The translations under genes and the position numbers were made by a program. From Dethiosulfovibrio russensis (GTDB lineage: Bacteria; Synergistota; Synergistia; Synergistales; Dethiosulfovibrionaceae): a stretch of DNA of 64,000 bases. Every line of letters begins with the position of its first letter. Within the stretch, counting starts at the first letter, position 1. Shown here piece by piece: positions 1-8,501 of this stretch. The notes under the pieces are model-generated. The model saw nothing but the letters and a program-made list of their open reading frames with translations, was not told the origin of the DNA and ran no database searches. The stretch lies in the NCBI RefSeq assembly GCF_021568855.1, contig NZ_JAKGUG010000001.1, positions 124,001 through 188,000 of the forward strand. Direction: 5' to 3'.

Positions 1-1
1 G

Positions 2-1963
2 GCGGATCTAACGGTTTTAGCGGAGAAAGGGGATCTTCTCGAGTCCTTGGTCGACTCTCTGGAGAAGAGAAGGGATGATAGGGCGAGAACCATTGCGATG
101 GAGGAACAGAGGGGGGCTCTGGTCGAAGGACGTCCCTGTCCTCTCTGCGGGGCGCTCCATCACCCCTATTCGTTGGAGGCACCCGATTTCGACGATGGAT
201 TGGACGAAGATTGGCGTTCCAGAAAAGCCGAACTATCCCGGCTGAGAGACGAGAAAATCAGGCTCGAGACCACGGTCGAGGCTTCGTCTGACCAGATGAA
301 AAGGCTGGAGTCGGAGAGAGCCGAGCTTTTGAGGTCTATCGAAAAGGAGAAATCTGCCCTGATGTCCTCGGCGGAATCTTTGTCAGTATCGATCCCTTCC
401 GACGAAGGCAAATCCCTTCTTGAAAAAAGACGTCTGGAGAAAAGACTCGAGCTTTTGGATAGGATATCGGAGATCAGGGATGAAAAAAGAGGGCTGTTGG
501 AGAAGCTCAGATCCTCTATCGGAGAAAAGGAAAGGATGGTTCATCGTATCGAGCTATCCCTGTCCGAGTTGGAGAATAGTCTTCGCGTCGCCAGAGAGAA
601 AAAAAGTCGACTTGTCGGAGATCTCTCCTCGATAAAAATCTCCCTTGAGGCGGACCTGTCTCCTGTCGGTCTGGACATAGGGGACGATCTGGAGACAGAG
701 ATCTCCGAAGGAGCTTTAGAGTTCGAAAAAGTGAGCAGATCTCTTGATTCCTTGCTGGATAGTCAGACCGAGCTTCTTGCCGATAAGAGGGAACTGGAGG
801 CGGAGCGTTCCTCCCTCTCCAGTCGATTGAAGGTTATCTCTGAGGGGATAAAGAATAGAGAGGAAGAGATCGCCAAGCGGCTTGTCGAGAGGGAGGCGTT
901 GTTTTCGGGGAACCCCGATGTTGCCGAGGAGGATTTCGACGCAAGGCTGAAGGAGCTTTCCTCGGAATCGGAGAGAGTTAGCCGTTTTTTGGCGGTTTCG
1001 GAAAGACAGCTTGACTCTTTTAAAGAGTCAAGGGGTAAGAGATCGGATGAAGCGGCGTCGATGAAGTCGGAGCTTGCCTCGGCCGAGGTCGCCTTTGGAG
1101 AGCTCTGTAGTGAGGCAGGCCTTTCCGGTGAGCCCGATTTCGTCGCTTCCTTTTGCGATCAGGACGACATGGAAGGGCTTTCTCTTTGGATGGAAGATTG
1201 GAGAAACAGAAAGAATACCGCCGAGGCCAATCTAGACGATCGTAAAAGCAGAAAGGGCTCCATAGGAGAATTCGACGGAGAAGATCTCCGATCCGTCGAG
1301 GCGAAGGCGGAGGCTCTGAGGTCCGAAAGGGACCTTAAACTGGCAGAAAAAGGTCGGCTGAATGCCGAATTGGACAGGATAAAAGAGATGGAAAAAAGCA
1401 GATCGGAGCTGAAGTCCAGGCTTAAGGAACAAGTTTCGAACGTCGAGCTTTGGCGAGGGCTTCACGGTCTGATAGGGTCTGCCGACGGGAAGAGATTTCG
1501 GTCTTTCGCCCAAGGGATAGCCTTCAAGACCCTGATCTCCCTCGCCAACGGCGAGCTTCGAAGGATGACGGATCGGTATGTCTTGCTTCCCAAAGAGGAC
1601 GAGCCTATGGAGCTCCTCGTCAAGGACTTCTATCAGGCTGGGGAAATACGGTCTACCAGGAACCTGTCCGGAGGAGAGCGCTTTCTTGTCAGTCTATCCC
1701 TAGCCCTGGGGCTCTCCGATATGTCCAGTCGTAAGGTTAGGGTGGATTCGTTGTTTCTGGACGAGGGGTTCGGCACATTGGACGAAGCCGCTTTGGACCA
1801 GGCTCTAGAGGCCTTGTCGGAGCTTCGGCGGGGCGGTAAGCTCATAGGCGTGATATCCCACGTCTCTGCGATAAGAGAGAGGATAGGGGCCCGGATAAGG
1901 GTGGAACCTTCGGGAGGAGGCAGAAGCCGTCTGAGTGGTCCCGGAGTTTTACGAGAAAAATAG
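2..1963 (+). CDS. sbcC: SbcC-type exonuclease ATPase subunit, 5'-truncated by window edge
   Basis: The reading frame is open from base 2, so the true start lies upstream. The visible part is the end of one coiled coil, a CPLCG zinc hook (near base 140), a long second coiled coil rich in Glu/Arg/Leu, and the C-terminal ABC ATPase lobe. The ATPase lobe shows the signature LSGGERF (about base 1660) and Walker B DSLFLDEGFGTLD (about base 1745). SbcC pairs with the SbcD nuclease to process DNA hairpins and double-strand breaks. sbcD would be expected just upstream. The next gene starts 18 bases downstream, so they may be cotranscribed. Confidence 0.9.
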   Translation, partial: ADLTVLAEKGDLLESLVDSLEKRRDDRARTIAMEEQRGALVEGRPCPLCGALHHPYSLEAPDFDDGLDEDWRSRKAELSRLRDEKIRLETTVEASSDQMKRLESERAELLRSIEKEKSALMSSAESLSVSIPSDEGKSLLEKRRLEKRLELLDRISEIRDEKRGLLEKLRSSIGEKERMVHRIELSLSELENSLRVAREKKSRLVGDLSSIKISLEADLSPVGLDIGDDLETEISEGALEFEKVSRSLDSLLDSQTELLADKRELEAERSSLSSRLKVISEGIKNREEEIAKRLVEREALFSGNPDVAEEDFDARLKELSSESERVSRFLAVSERQLDSFKESRGKRSDEAASMKSELASAEVAFGELCSEAGLSGEPDFVASFCDQDDMEGLSLWMEDWRNRKNTAEANLDDRKSRKGSIGEFDGEDLRSVEAKAEALRSERDLKLAEKGRLNAELDRIKEMEKSRSELKSRLKEQVSNVELWRGLHGLIGSADGKRFRSFAQGIAFKTLISLANGELRRMTDRYVLLPKEDEPMELLVKDFYQAGEIRSTRNLSGGERFLVSLSLALGLSDMSSRKVRVDSLFLDEGFGTLDEAALDQALEALSELRRGGKLIGVISHVSAIRERIGARIRVEPSGGGRSRLSGPGVLREK

Positions 1964-1980
1964 ATAGAAGGAGGAAGGTC

Positions 1981-3483
1981 ATGGCTGGAGAATCGTTGCG
2001 ATCGTCGGTTTCGTTGCCCACGGATTTGACGTATCTGGAACCCCTTGAGGGATTCGTCAGGGGACTGTGCAGGGTCGCGGGGTGCGATCAAAGGGACACG
2101 TCCATGGTGGCGTTGGCGATCGAGGAGGCGGTCAGCAACGTTATCCAGCATGGATATGACCAGGGCGAGACGGATGTCTTCGACGTCTCCTTCGATGTGG
2201 GCGCCGCCGGCATAGTTGTCGAGGTCCACGATAAAGGACTTCCCTTCGATCCCGAGTCGTTTTTTCCCAAAGAGCCTCCCTCGGAGGGAGCTGCCCCGGA
2301 GAGAGGAATAGGCATAAAGTTGATGAAGGGCGCCATGGACAGGGTGGAGTTCCTCAATCTAGGCAAGGGTGGAAAATTGGTCAGGATGACCAAGTACTTT
2401 CGTCACAGGAGAATAGACAGCTACTTTTCCGATGGGGACTTGGTCGAATCGCCCAGAGAGGAGTCTTTTTTCGGTCCATTCGAGGTCCGAGCCATGAAGC
2501 CGGAGGAGGCTTTGGAGATATCTCGCTGTGCCTATCGAGCCTATGGTTACAGCTACAGAGAGTTCGTATACTACCCGGAGAGAATAAGAGAGCTCAACGA
2601 AAGCGGAATGATGAAGTCCTTCGTCGCAATCGATTCCAGGAGTTCCCTCGTGGGACATCTGGCCCTTTCGTTTTCCGACCCCGATTCCGTCATAGCCGAG
2701 ATGGCGGCGGCTTTCGTAAATCCCTCCTGTAGAGGACAGGGGATTCTCGGGATGATGAATGAGATGGTCATGGCGGAGGCGGAGAGGTCGGGCCTTCAGG
2801 GATTGTTCGTCCATGCCGTGACCAGTCACGTAGCTTCACAGAGGGGAGCAGTCAAGTCCGGTTTCATGTCTACCGGGATCCTTTTGGGAGCATTGTTCTC
2901 TGACTTGAACTTCAAGGCTCTGGCCGGAGAGGTGCGGCAGAGGGAGAGCGCGGCGGTTATGTACCGTCCCCTGTGCCATCGTGTAGATTACGATATCTGG
3001 GTTCCCGATAGATACGTGTCCATCGTGTCCGCCATAGTCGCTTCCTGTGGGGTGAATGGAAAGGTCCGATCGTCGCCAGTCTCACTTCCGGAGAGATCCT
3101 CCAGAATAGGAGAGGGGAACAGATCCTATAAGGTAGGGGAGTTCAACTTCGGGGAGATCAGAATAGTGGATTTCGGCGAGGATTCTTTGGCGGAGCTGCA
3201 ACATCGGCTGAGGGAGTTTCGTAGAGATCGGCTGGACGTCGTGTACCTTTATCTGGACGCAGAGATCCCCGAGGCCGTGCCTTTCGCAGAGGAATGTCAC
3301 CGAATGGGATTCGTGTTTTCCGGATATCTTCCGGGGGAGTTGAGAGGACACGATGCTTTGATACTTCAGTATCTAGAGGACACTCCTCTGGACCTGTCTC
3401 GGATAAATCTAGCCGATAAGATGGGGCAGGAAATACTGGAGTATATAGTCGCCGAGATGGATGAAAGGGAGGAGTCTCTATGA
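1981..3483 (+). CDS. Anti-sigma-factor-like HATPase fused to GNAT acetyltransferase
   Basis: 500 aa with a strong RBS (GGAGGAAGG) 5 bases before ATG. Residues about 15-140 form an RsbW/SpoIIAB-like ATP-binding fold: N box EEAVSNVIQHGY, G1 DKGLPFDP and G2 ERGIGIKLMKG. Residues about 165-290 resemble a GNAT N-acetyltransferase, with an acetyl-CoA loop-like stretch CRGQGILGMMNE. The last 200 residues have no clear domain to me. Its stop overlaps the ATG of the LuxE-like gene by four bases, so the two are probably translationally coupled. Role inferred: a regulator or modifier tied to the acyl-reductase genes. The substrate is unknown, and no sigma or anti-anti-sigma gene is adjacent. Confidence 0.75.
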   Translation: MAGESLRSSVSLPTDLTYLEPLEGFVRGLCRVAGCDQRDTSMVALAIEEAVSNVIQHGYDQGETDVFDVSFDVGAAGIVVEVHDKGLPFDPESFFPKEPPSEGAAPERGIGIKLMKGAMDRVEFLNLGKGGKLVRMTKYFRHRRIDSYFSDGDLVESPREESFFGPFEVRAMKPEEALEISRCAYRAYGYSYREFVYYPERIRELNESGMMKSFVAIDSRSSLVGHLALSFSDPDSVIAEMAAAFVNPSCRGQGILGMMNEMVMAEAERSGLQGLFVHAVTSHVASQRGAVKSGFMSTGILLGALFSDLNFKALAGEVRQRESAAVMYRPLCHRVDYDIWVPDRYVSIVSAIVASCGVNGKVRSSPVSLPERSSRIGEGNRSYKVGEFNFGEIRIVDFGEDSLAELQHRLREFRRDRLDVVYLYLDAEIPEAVPFAEECHRMGFVFSGYLPGELRGHDALILQYLEDTPLDLSRINLADKMGQEILEYIVAEMDEREESL

Positions 3484-4622
3484 GAGAGTTCCCAGCGGTA
3501 GATACTTACAGTTGTATCGATAAAGCCTTTGGCCGTACCGAGGAGTCGGACACGCTTTTTCTCGAGGCAGTCAGGGAGAACTATCTGTTTCAGCTCAGTT
3601 GCCAGTCTTATGTGAGAGCCCTTATGGAGAGATACGATTTTTCTCCGGAGGATCTGAAGGGGCCGGAGGATGTCTTGAAACTCCCCCCTCTTTTCGTGGA
3701 TACTATGAAATACCATCGTTTTATCTCGGTTCCGGAAAAGGACGTTATCATGACTCTCACCAGTTCTGGGACGAGTGGGCAGGTCACCCAGGCGTTGTTC
3801 GACAGGCCCGGTGTAGAGAGGATACAACGTATATCCAGTAAGGTCTTTAACGATATAGGTTTCTGTTCGTCCAGGCCTGCGGGGTATCTCATGTTCAGCT
3901 ATGCCAGAGAGGACGCCCAGTCCGTCGGCACCAGTTGGAGCGATGAGCAAGAGATGAAGTGCGCTCCCGTGTCGGAGGAAAAATGGCTGCTTCGCAAGGA
4001 CGATGAGGGAGGATTCGGCTTCGATCCAGAGGAGGCTGTTGATGCCCTTGCGGATATGGCTGAGAGGGGGCCCGTGCGTCTTCTTGGTTTTCCCTCTTTT
4101 ATCTTTCAGACTCTGGAAGAGTTGGATAGACAGGGAAGGTCGATTCAGGTAGATAGAGACAGTTTCGTCATAGCTGGAGGAGGCTGGAAAAACCATGCAG
4201 GGGTGCCTATGACGCAGTCCGAGTTTGCCTCTGAACTGGAGAGGAGGATAGGACTTCCCAAGGAGAACGTCAGGGACCTCTACGGAATGGTCGAGCATGG
4301 CATACCCTATTGTTCCTGTCCAATGGGTCATCACCACGTTCCCGTGTTTTCCAGGGTGGCGGTCCGTCATCCTGTGACCATGGAATTTCTGCCTCACGGG
4401 GAGGAAGGTTTGCTTCAGCTGATATCTCCTTGGAATATCGCCCAGCCGAACTGCTCCATACTGTCTTCCGATTTAGTTCGGGTGGAGGAAAACTGTCCTT
4501 GCGGTATCCCTGGCGAATATATCGCTTCGATAAGAAGAGGCGGCAAAAAAAAGCATAAGGGCTGTGCCATTGCGGCCCAGGAAATATTGGATAAAGTACG
4601 TGCCGATAGGGAGGGACGATAA
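3480..4622 (+). CDS. LuxE-family acyl-protein synthetase
   Basis: 380 aa, the usual length for LuxE. It carries the adenylate-forming motif LTSSGTSGQV (near residue 92) and the LuxE-type AGGGWKNH (around residue 230). A DLYGMVEHG segment and a Cys-rich C-terminus (CSCPMGHHH, ENCPCGIPG) that may bind metal follow. LuxE enzymes activate a fatty acid as acyl-AMP and transfer it to a protein Cys before handing it to LuxC for reduction. The gene is coupled to the upstream ATPase/GNAT fusion by ATGA and lies two bases from the LuxC-like gene. No luxA/luxB luciferase is present, so the product is presumably an aldehyde or alcohol for another purpose. Confidence 0.82.
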   Translation: MREFPAVDTYSCIDKAFGRTEESDTLFLEAVRENYLFQLSCQSYVRALMERYDFSPEDLKGPEDVLKLPPLFVDTMKYHRFISVPEKDVIMTLTSSGTSGQVTQALFDRPGVERIQRISSKVFNDIGFCSSRPAGYLMFSYAREDAQSVGTSWSDEQEMKCAPVSEEKWLLRKDDEGGFGFDPEEAVDALADMAERGPVRLLGFPSFIFQTLEELDRQGRSIQVDRDSFVIAGGGWKNHAGVPMTQSEFASELERRIGLPKENVRDLYGMVEHGIPYCSCPMGHHHVPVFSRVAVRHPVTMEFLPHGEEGLLQLISPWNIAQPNCSILSSDLVRVEENCPCGIPGEYIASIRRGGKKKHKGCAIAAQEILDKVRADREGR

Positions 4623-4624
4623 AC

Positions 4625-7222
4625 GTGGATAGCATGAGACATTTTCTTTTCGGAGAGTGGAAGGAGCTCCCCCCCGATCTGCCTCTCGACGAGGCCCGCA
4701 GCGTTTTTGAAAGTCGTGCTATGGCAGAGCGGTTGAAAAAATTTTCCTCCATATCGGTGGATGATGTTATATCCCTTCTGGATAGAGTGGGGACCAGGCT
4801 TACATCTCCTGGACCTTACAGGGATAGGATTATGGATACTATGCCGGACGTTACGGGGTTTTCTCCTTCCATGATCGAGATAGGGATAGATGTCCTGAAA
4901 GGGCTGCTTTCCCGGGGTTCATTGGAGGAGCGCCTGTCCTGCCTAGGGGATCGCAGGGTTCTGGATTGTTGGACCGAGAGCGGAGGCAGTCCCATAAGGG
5001 CTGTCCCTCTCGGGTGCATATGCCATATAGCGGCGGGCAACATCTTCCTTGGATCGATCGATTCTCTCGTGATGGGTATGATAACCAAGAATTTGAACGT
5101 CCTCAAGATCTCCAGACAGGATCCGATATTCCCTTTTATATTCCTCGAAGCCTTGCTTGAGGAGGACCGTGGGGGAAAAATTTCATCTTCTATAGCCATT
5201 ACCTCTTGGAGTCATTCCAACGAGGGAATAATGGACCTCGTAGGTAGGAGGTTCGACGGGATACTGCTCTTTGGGGGAGAGGAGGCCGTCCGTTCCTACC
5301 GAGCCGTGGCGTCTCCGGGAACTGAGGTGCTGGCGTTCGGGCCCAAGATCAGCTGGGGACTGATACGGGAGGGACTTTCCGAAGAGGAGCTGGACGAGGC
5401 GATCAAAGGATTCGCCATGGATGTCTCTCTATGGGAGCAGAGGGCCTGCACCAGCTGCCAGAATCTCTTCGTAGAGGGGCGCGACCTGGTCGACAGAGTT
5501 GCAGAAAAACTTCACGAGGAGCTGTCCTCTCTGGAGGAGTCGATCCCGCAGGATAGGCTTTCTATAGACGATGCCGTGGATATACTCAGGGAAAGAGAAC
5601 AGGCTTTTTGGGATCAGGTTCACGGTAACAAGAAGCTCTTTCAGGGATTGGGACATACCGTTGTGTTAGGTCAGGGCGCTAGGCTTTTGCCGTCTCCTTT
5701 AAATCGGACCGTTTTCGTCTCTGCTATAAGGGACATCGGTGAGTTGGCGAAGGGAGATATCCCCGATATGGGGTATTACATGTCGACCGTCGGCCTGGCC
5801 GTTCCCGACGTCCTCTTGGACGAGACCATAGAGGTACTTCAAAAGCTTGGAGTTCGGCGTTTTTGTCTTCCTGGGACGATGGGATTGGGTGCCGACGGAA
5901 AGGCGTCTCATGACGGCGTTCATCTTGCGCTCAGTTTGGTGCGGCTTATAAACAGGGAGGATATCTCGAGAGATGGATTGGGGCTCAACTGGGTTTCTAA
6001 AGACAGACGAACAGAGTTGCTCCTGGGAAGACTCAATCGGGTTCTCTCTGAGGCCATGAAGGCACCTTTCTACAGGGAAAAATACAGGGATCTGTCCCTT
6101 CCTCTGAAAAACCTTTCAGCCTTTGCCGAGCTCCCCTGTGTGGAGAAGAGCGACCTGGAGAAAAATTGTTACCCCTCCAAAAATATGTTGACCGATCCAG
6201 ATTTGGGAGGATACGTTTTCTCCTCCGGTGGAACCTCCGGTCGTCCCAGACTGCTTCGTTGGACTTCGTCGGAGTTCCGAAAATCAGCGGAGGCTCTTGG
6301 AAGGGGGTTTAGGGTTCTCGGAATAGGCAGGGACGATGTGGTGGCGAACCTTATGGTGGCCGGTTCCCTCTATACAGGATTTTTAGCGGTCAACGGAGGA
6401 TTGGAGGAAACGGGATGTACCGTGTTGTCTATGACGGCCAACCAATCTCCGAAGGATACAGTCGATCTTTTGCTCGAACTGTCTCCTACCGTCGTTATGG
6501 CCATGACGAGCACCCTGGTGGAGCTTGCCGAGGAGGCTTTGAAAAGGGGAGGGCTCCATCTGGATCGAATCTTCTACACGGGAGAGACCATGGGGAAGTC
6601 GTCCATTGCCTTGCTGGAAAAGGCCTTTTCTCCCAGTCGTGTAGGTTCTCTGTCCTACGGGGCGGTGGAGATAGGTCCCTTGGCGTTTCAATGTCCTCAT
6701 TGTAGACACGATGAATTCCACGTGGACGAGTCGTGGGTTTACGTCGAGATAGACGACGATGGCGAGCTCTACGCGACCACTCTAGAGAGGACCCTTCAGC
6801 CGATAGTAAGATATCGGTTGGGCGACAGAGCGGAGTGGATAGGAGAGCCCTGCGATTGCGGCAGAAAGGCCCCCCGTTTCAGGCTTATGGGCAGATCTGA
6901 CGACTCGGTCCGTCTGCTCTACAACGATCTTTACCTTAAGGATCTGGACGACACTGTATCGCTTTTCTCCGGGCTTTCTCCGATCTATCAGGTCGTGGTG
7001 GAGGATGGTTCGAAGGGACCGGATGTTGCTATAGCGGTAGAAGGAGACGACTGTTCGATCGAAGAGGAGTTTCTCCAGATTCTTAAGGAAAAATCGTCTC
7101 AGTTCGACCATCTCTCCGACTTCGGATGTCCGGTCAAGCTGTCGGTGGTACCCAGAGGTACGATAGAGAGGCTTGGAAGGACGGGTAAGGTTCGCCGCAT
7201 AGTGGATCGGAGGAGCCGTTGA
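4625..7222 (+). CDS. LuxC-type acyl reductase fused to PaaK/LuxE-like adenylation domain
   Basis: 865 aa with a GTG start; an in-frame ATG lies three codons later. Residues about 1-430 are LuxC-like (acyl-CoA/acyl-protein reductase), with the probable thioester-forming Cys275 in QRACTSCQN. It also has a Rossmann-like nucleotide region. Residues about 445-865 form a second module resembling PaaK/LuxE adenylate-forming enzymes: SSGGTSGRPRLLRW, YGAVEIGPLAFQCPHC, RYRLGDRAEW and a Cys cluster CDCGRK. A single chain could activate an acid and reduce the thioester to an aldehyde with NAD(P)H. With the separate LuxE-like protein upstream, the operon has two adenylation modules, which may have different acyl substrates. 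Substrate unknown. Confidence 0.8.
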   Translation: MDSMRHFLFGEWKELPPDLPLDEARSVFESRAMAERLKKFSSISVDDVISLLDRVGTRLTSPGPYRDRIMDTMPDVTGFSPSMIEIGIDVLKGLLSRGSLEERLSCLGDRRVLDCWTESGGSPIRAVPLGCICHIAAGNIFLGSIDSLVMGMITKNLNVLKISRQDPIFPFIFLEALLEEDRGGKISSSIAITSWSHSNEGIMDLVGRRFDGILLFGGEEAVRSYRAVASPGTEVLAFGPKISWGLIREGLSEEELDEAIKGFAMDVSLWEQRACTSCQNLFVEGRDLVDRVAEKLHEELSSLEESIPQDRLSIDDAVDILREREQAFWDQVHGNKKLFQGLGHTVVLGQGARLLPSPLNRTVFVSAIRDIGELAKGDIPDMGYYMSTVGLAVPDVLLDETIEVLQKLGVRRFCLPGTMGLGADGKASHDGVHLALSLVRLINREDISRDGLGLNWVSKDRRTELLLGRLNRVLSEAMKAPFYREKYRDLSLPLKNLSAFAELPCVEKSDLEKNCYPSKNMLTDPDLGGYVFSSGGTSGRPRLLRWTSSEFRKSAEALGRGFRVLGIGRDDVVANLMVAGSLYTGFLAVNGGLEETGCTVLSMTANQSPKDTVDLLLELSPTVVMAMTSTLVELAEEALKRGGLHLDRIFYTGETMGKSSIALLEKAFSPSRVGSLSYGAVEIGPLAFQCPHCRHDEFHVDESWVYVEIDDDGELYATTLERTLQPIVRYRLGDRAEWIGEPCDCGRKAPRFRLMGRSDDSVRLLYNDLYLKDLDDTVSLFSGLSPIYQVVVEDGSKGPDVAIAVEGDDCSIEEEFLQILKEKSSQFDHLSDFGCPVKLSVVPRGTIERLGRTGKVRRIVDRRSR

Positions 7223-7223
7223 G

Positions 7224-8447
7224 GTGAAATTTAAGGCATTGACAGGGCACCCTCTGGTCAGATTCGGGGATTTTAGGCGGTTCTTCCTGGCTCGCTTCGT
7301 GTCCTCCATAGGGGATAAATTTTTCACCATAGCCCTGTCTTGGTGGGCCGTCAACGATGCGGGTCCTACCGGGCCGATGCACCTCGGGTTTCTCATGGGC
7401 ATAACCTTACTGCCTGCGGTGGTGTTAGGTCCGATATCCGGAACCTTAGCGGACCGATACAGCCGCAAGACCTGTATGATCGTGGCTGATTGCGCTAGGT
7501 TGGCTGTTATGTCGATTATGACGGGGCTGTTGGTAACCGGGGAGATGTCTTTGCCCTTGATGTACCTCTTGGTTTTGGCTCTTTCCTCCTTTATGCCTCT
7601 CTTCGAGGCCTCAGCCAACGGATGTCTCGAAGCCTTGACCGACGAAGAGAGCCTGTCTGCTGCCGCGGCGGTGAACTCCTCCGTTGTCGAGCTGTCGAAC
7701 GTTCTAGGTGCGGCCTTAGGCGGAGTGGCTCTGGCTACTTTGGGCACCGCCGGAGCGTTCGGCGTGGATGGGGGGACGTTTCTTCTCTCCCTGTTATTAA
7801 TCGTGATGATAGGTAACCCTCTCCGTCCCGAAAGGTCGCCGGTTTCCTCGACGGAGGGCGGTATGAAAGAACTTTTGCTATGGCTACGACGTAATCGCGA
7901 CGTTTTAGGGTACCTCTGCCTTTTCGGAGGGCTCAACTTTTTTGCCGCTCCGTTGATGGTGTCGGTTCCCATGATGGTCAAATATGGCTTCGATGGTCCT
8001 GTCTCCTGGGTTGCCTTTCTCGAGGGGAGCCTCGCCCTCGGGGCTGTGGTGGTGGCTATGTCCGTGAGCTTCCTTCCTCCCGGTTCGGTATCTAGAAGGG
8101 TTTTTTGGGGTATCCTTACGACCGGTCTGGCGATGGCCGCTTTCGCCTCGTCTTCCGGTCTTGCCGGAGGAATGCAATCGGTGTTCGTCGCCGGGGGAGG
8201 TCTGGCTTTGGTAAACGCCGCTGCTATGGGATATTTTCAGAGAAGGGTTCCCGACTCTATGAGGGGGCGTTTTTTTGCCGTTCTCACAGCCGTCGCCTAT
8301 TCGGTTATGCCCGCCGCCCTTGTGGTGAACGGCGTGGTATGTCAGATATGGCCAGTGAGGGCGGTTCTCGCGGTAGATGGAGCGGTAGTTGCCTTGATGG
8401 GAGCTTTGGTGTGGAGGATTCCGGGGACGATATCCGGTAGGAGCTGA
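7224..8447 (+). CDS. MFS transporter
   Basis: 407 aa membrane protein with about 12 hydrophobic segments and a GTG start two bases after the previous stop. The loop 2-3 motif GTLADRYSRKTCMI is typical of the major facilitator superfamily, and a comparable GYFQRRVPDSMRGRFF loop occurs in the second half. It resembles enterobactin-exporter/multidrug-efflux type MFS proteins. Being last in the LuxE/LuxC operon, it may export the product of the pathway or a toxic aldehyde; this is inference from position only. Confidence 0.85.
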   Translation: MKFKALTGHPLVRFGDFRRFFLARFVSSIGDKFFTIALSWWAVNDAGPTGPMHLGFLMGITLLPAVVLGPISGTLADRYSRKTCMIVADCARLAVMSIMTGLLVTGEMSLPLMYLLVLALSSFMPLFEASANGCLEALTDEESLSAAAAVNSSVVELSNVLGAALGGVALATLGTAGAFGVDGGTFLLSLLLIVMIGNPLRPERSPVSSTEGGMKELLLWLRRNRDVLGYLCLFGGLNFFAAPLMVSVPMMVKYGFDGPVSWVAFLEGSLALGAVVVAMSVSFLPPGSVSRRVFWGILTTGLAMAAFASSSGLAGGMQSVFVAGGGLALVNAAAMGYFQRRVPDSMRGRFFAVLTAVAYSVMPAALVVNGVVCQIWPVRAVLAVDGAVVALMGALVWRIPGTISGRS

Positions 8448-8501
8448 TCGGGTTTTTCCCGCTGTGATAGTATAGAGAAAGTATCGGAGGGAGATGATCC
8501 T

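Noticed and set aside
1981-8447. Complete bacterial luminescence (lux) operon
   Set aside because: No luxA/luxB or flavin reductase coding sequence is present among or near the LuxC/LuxE-like genes.
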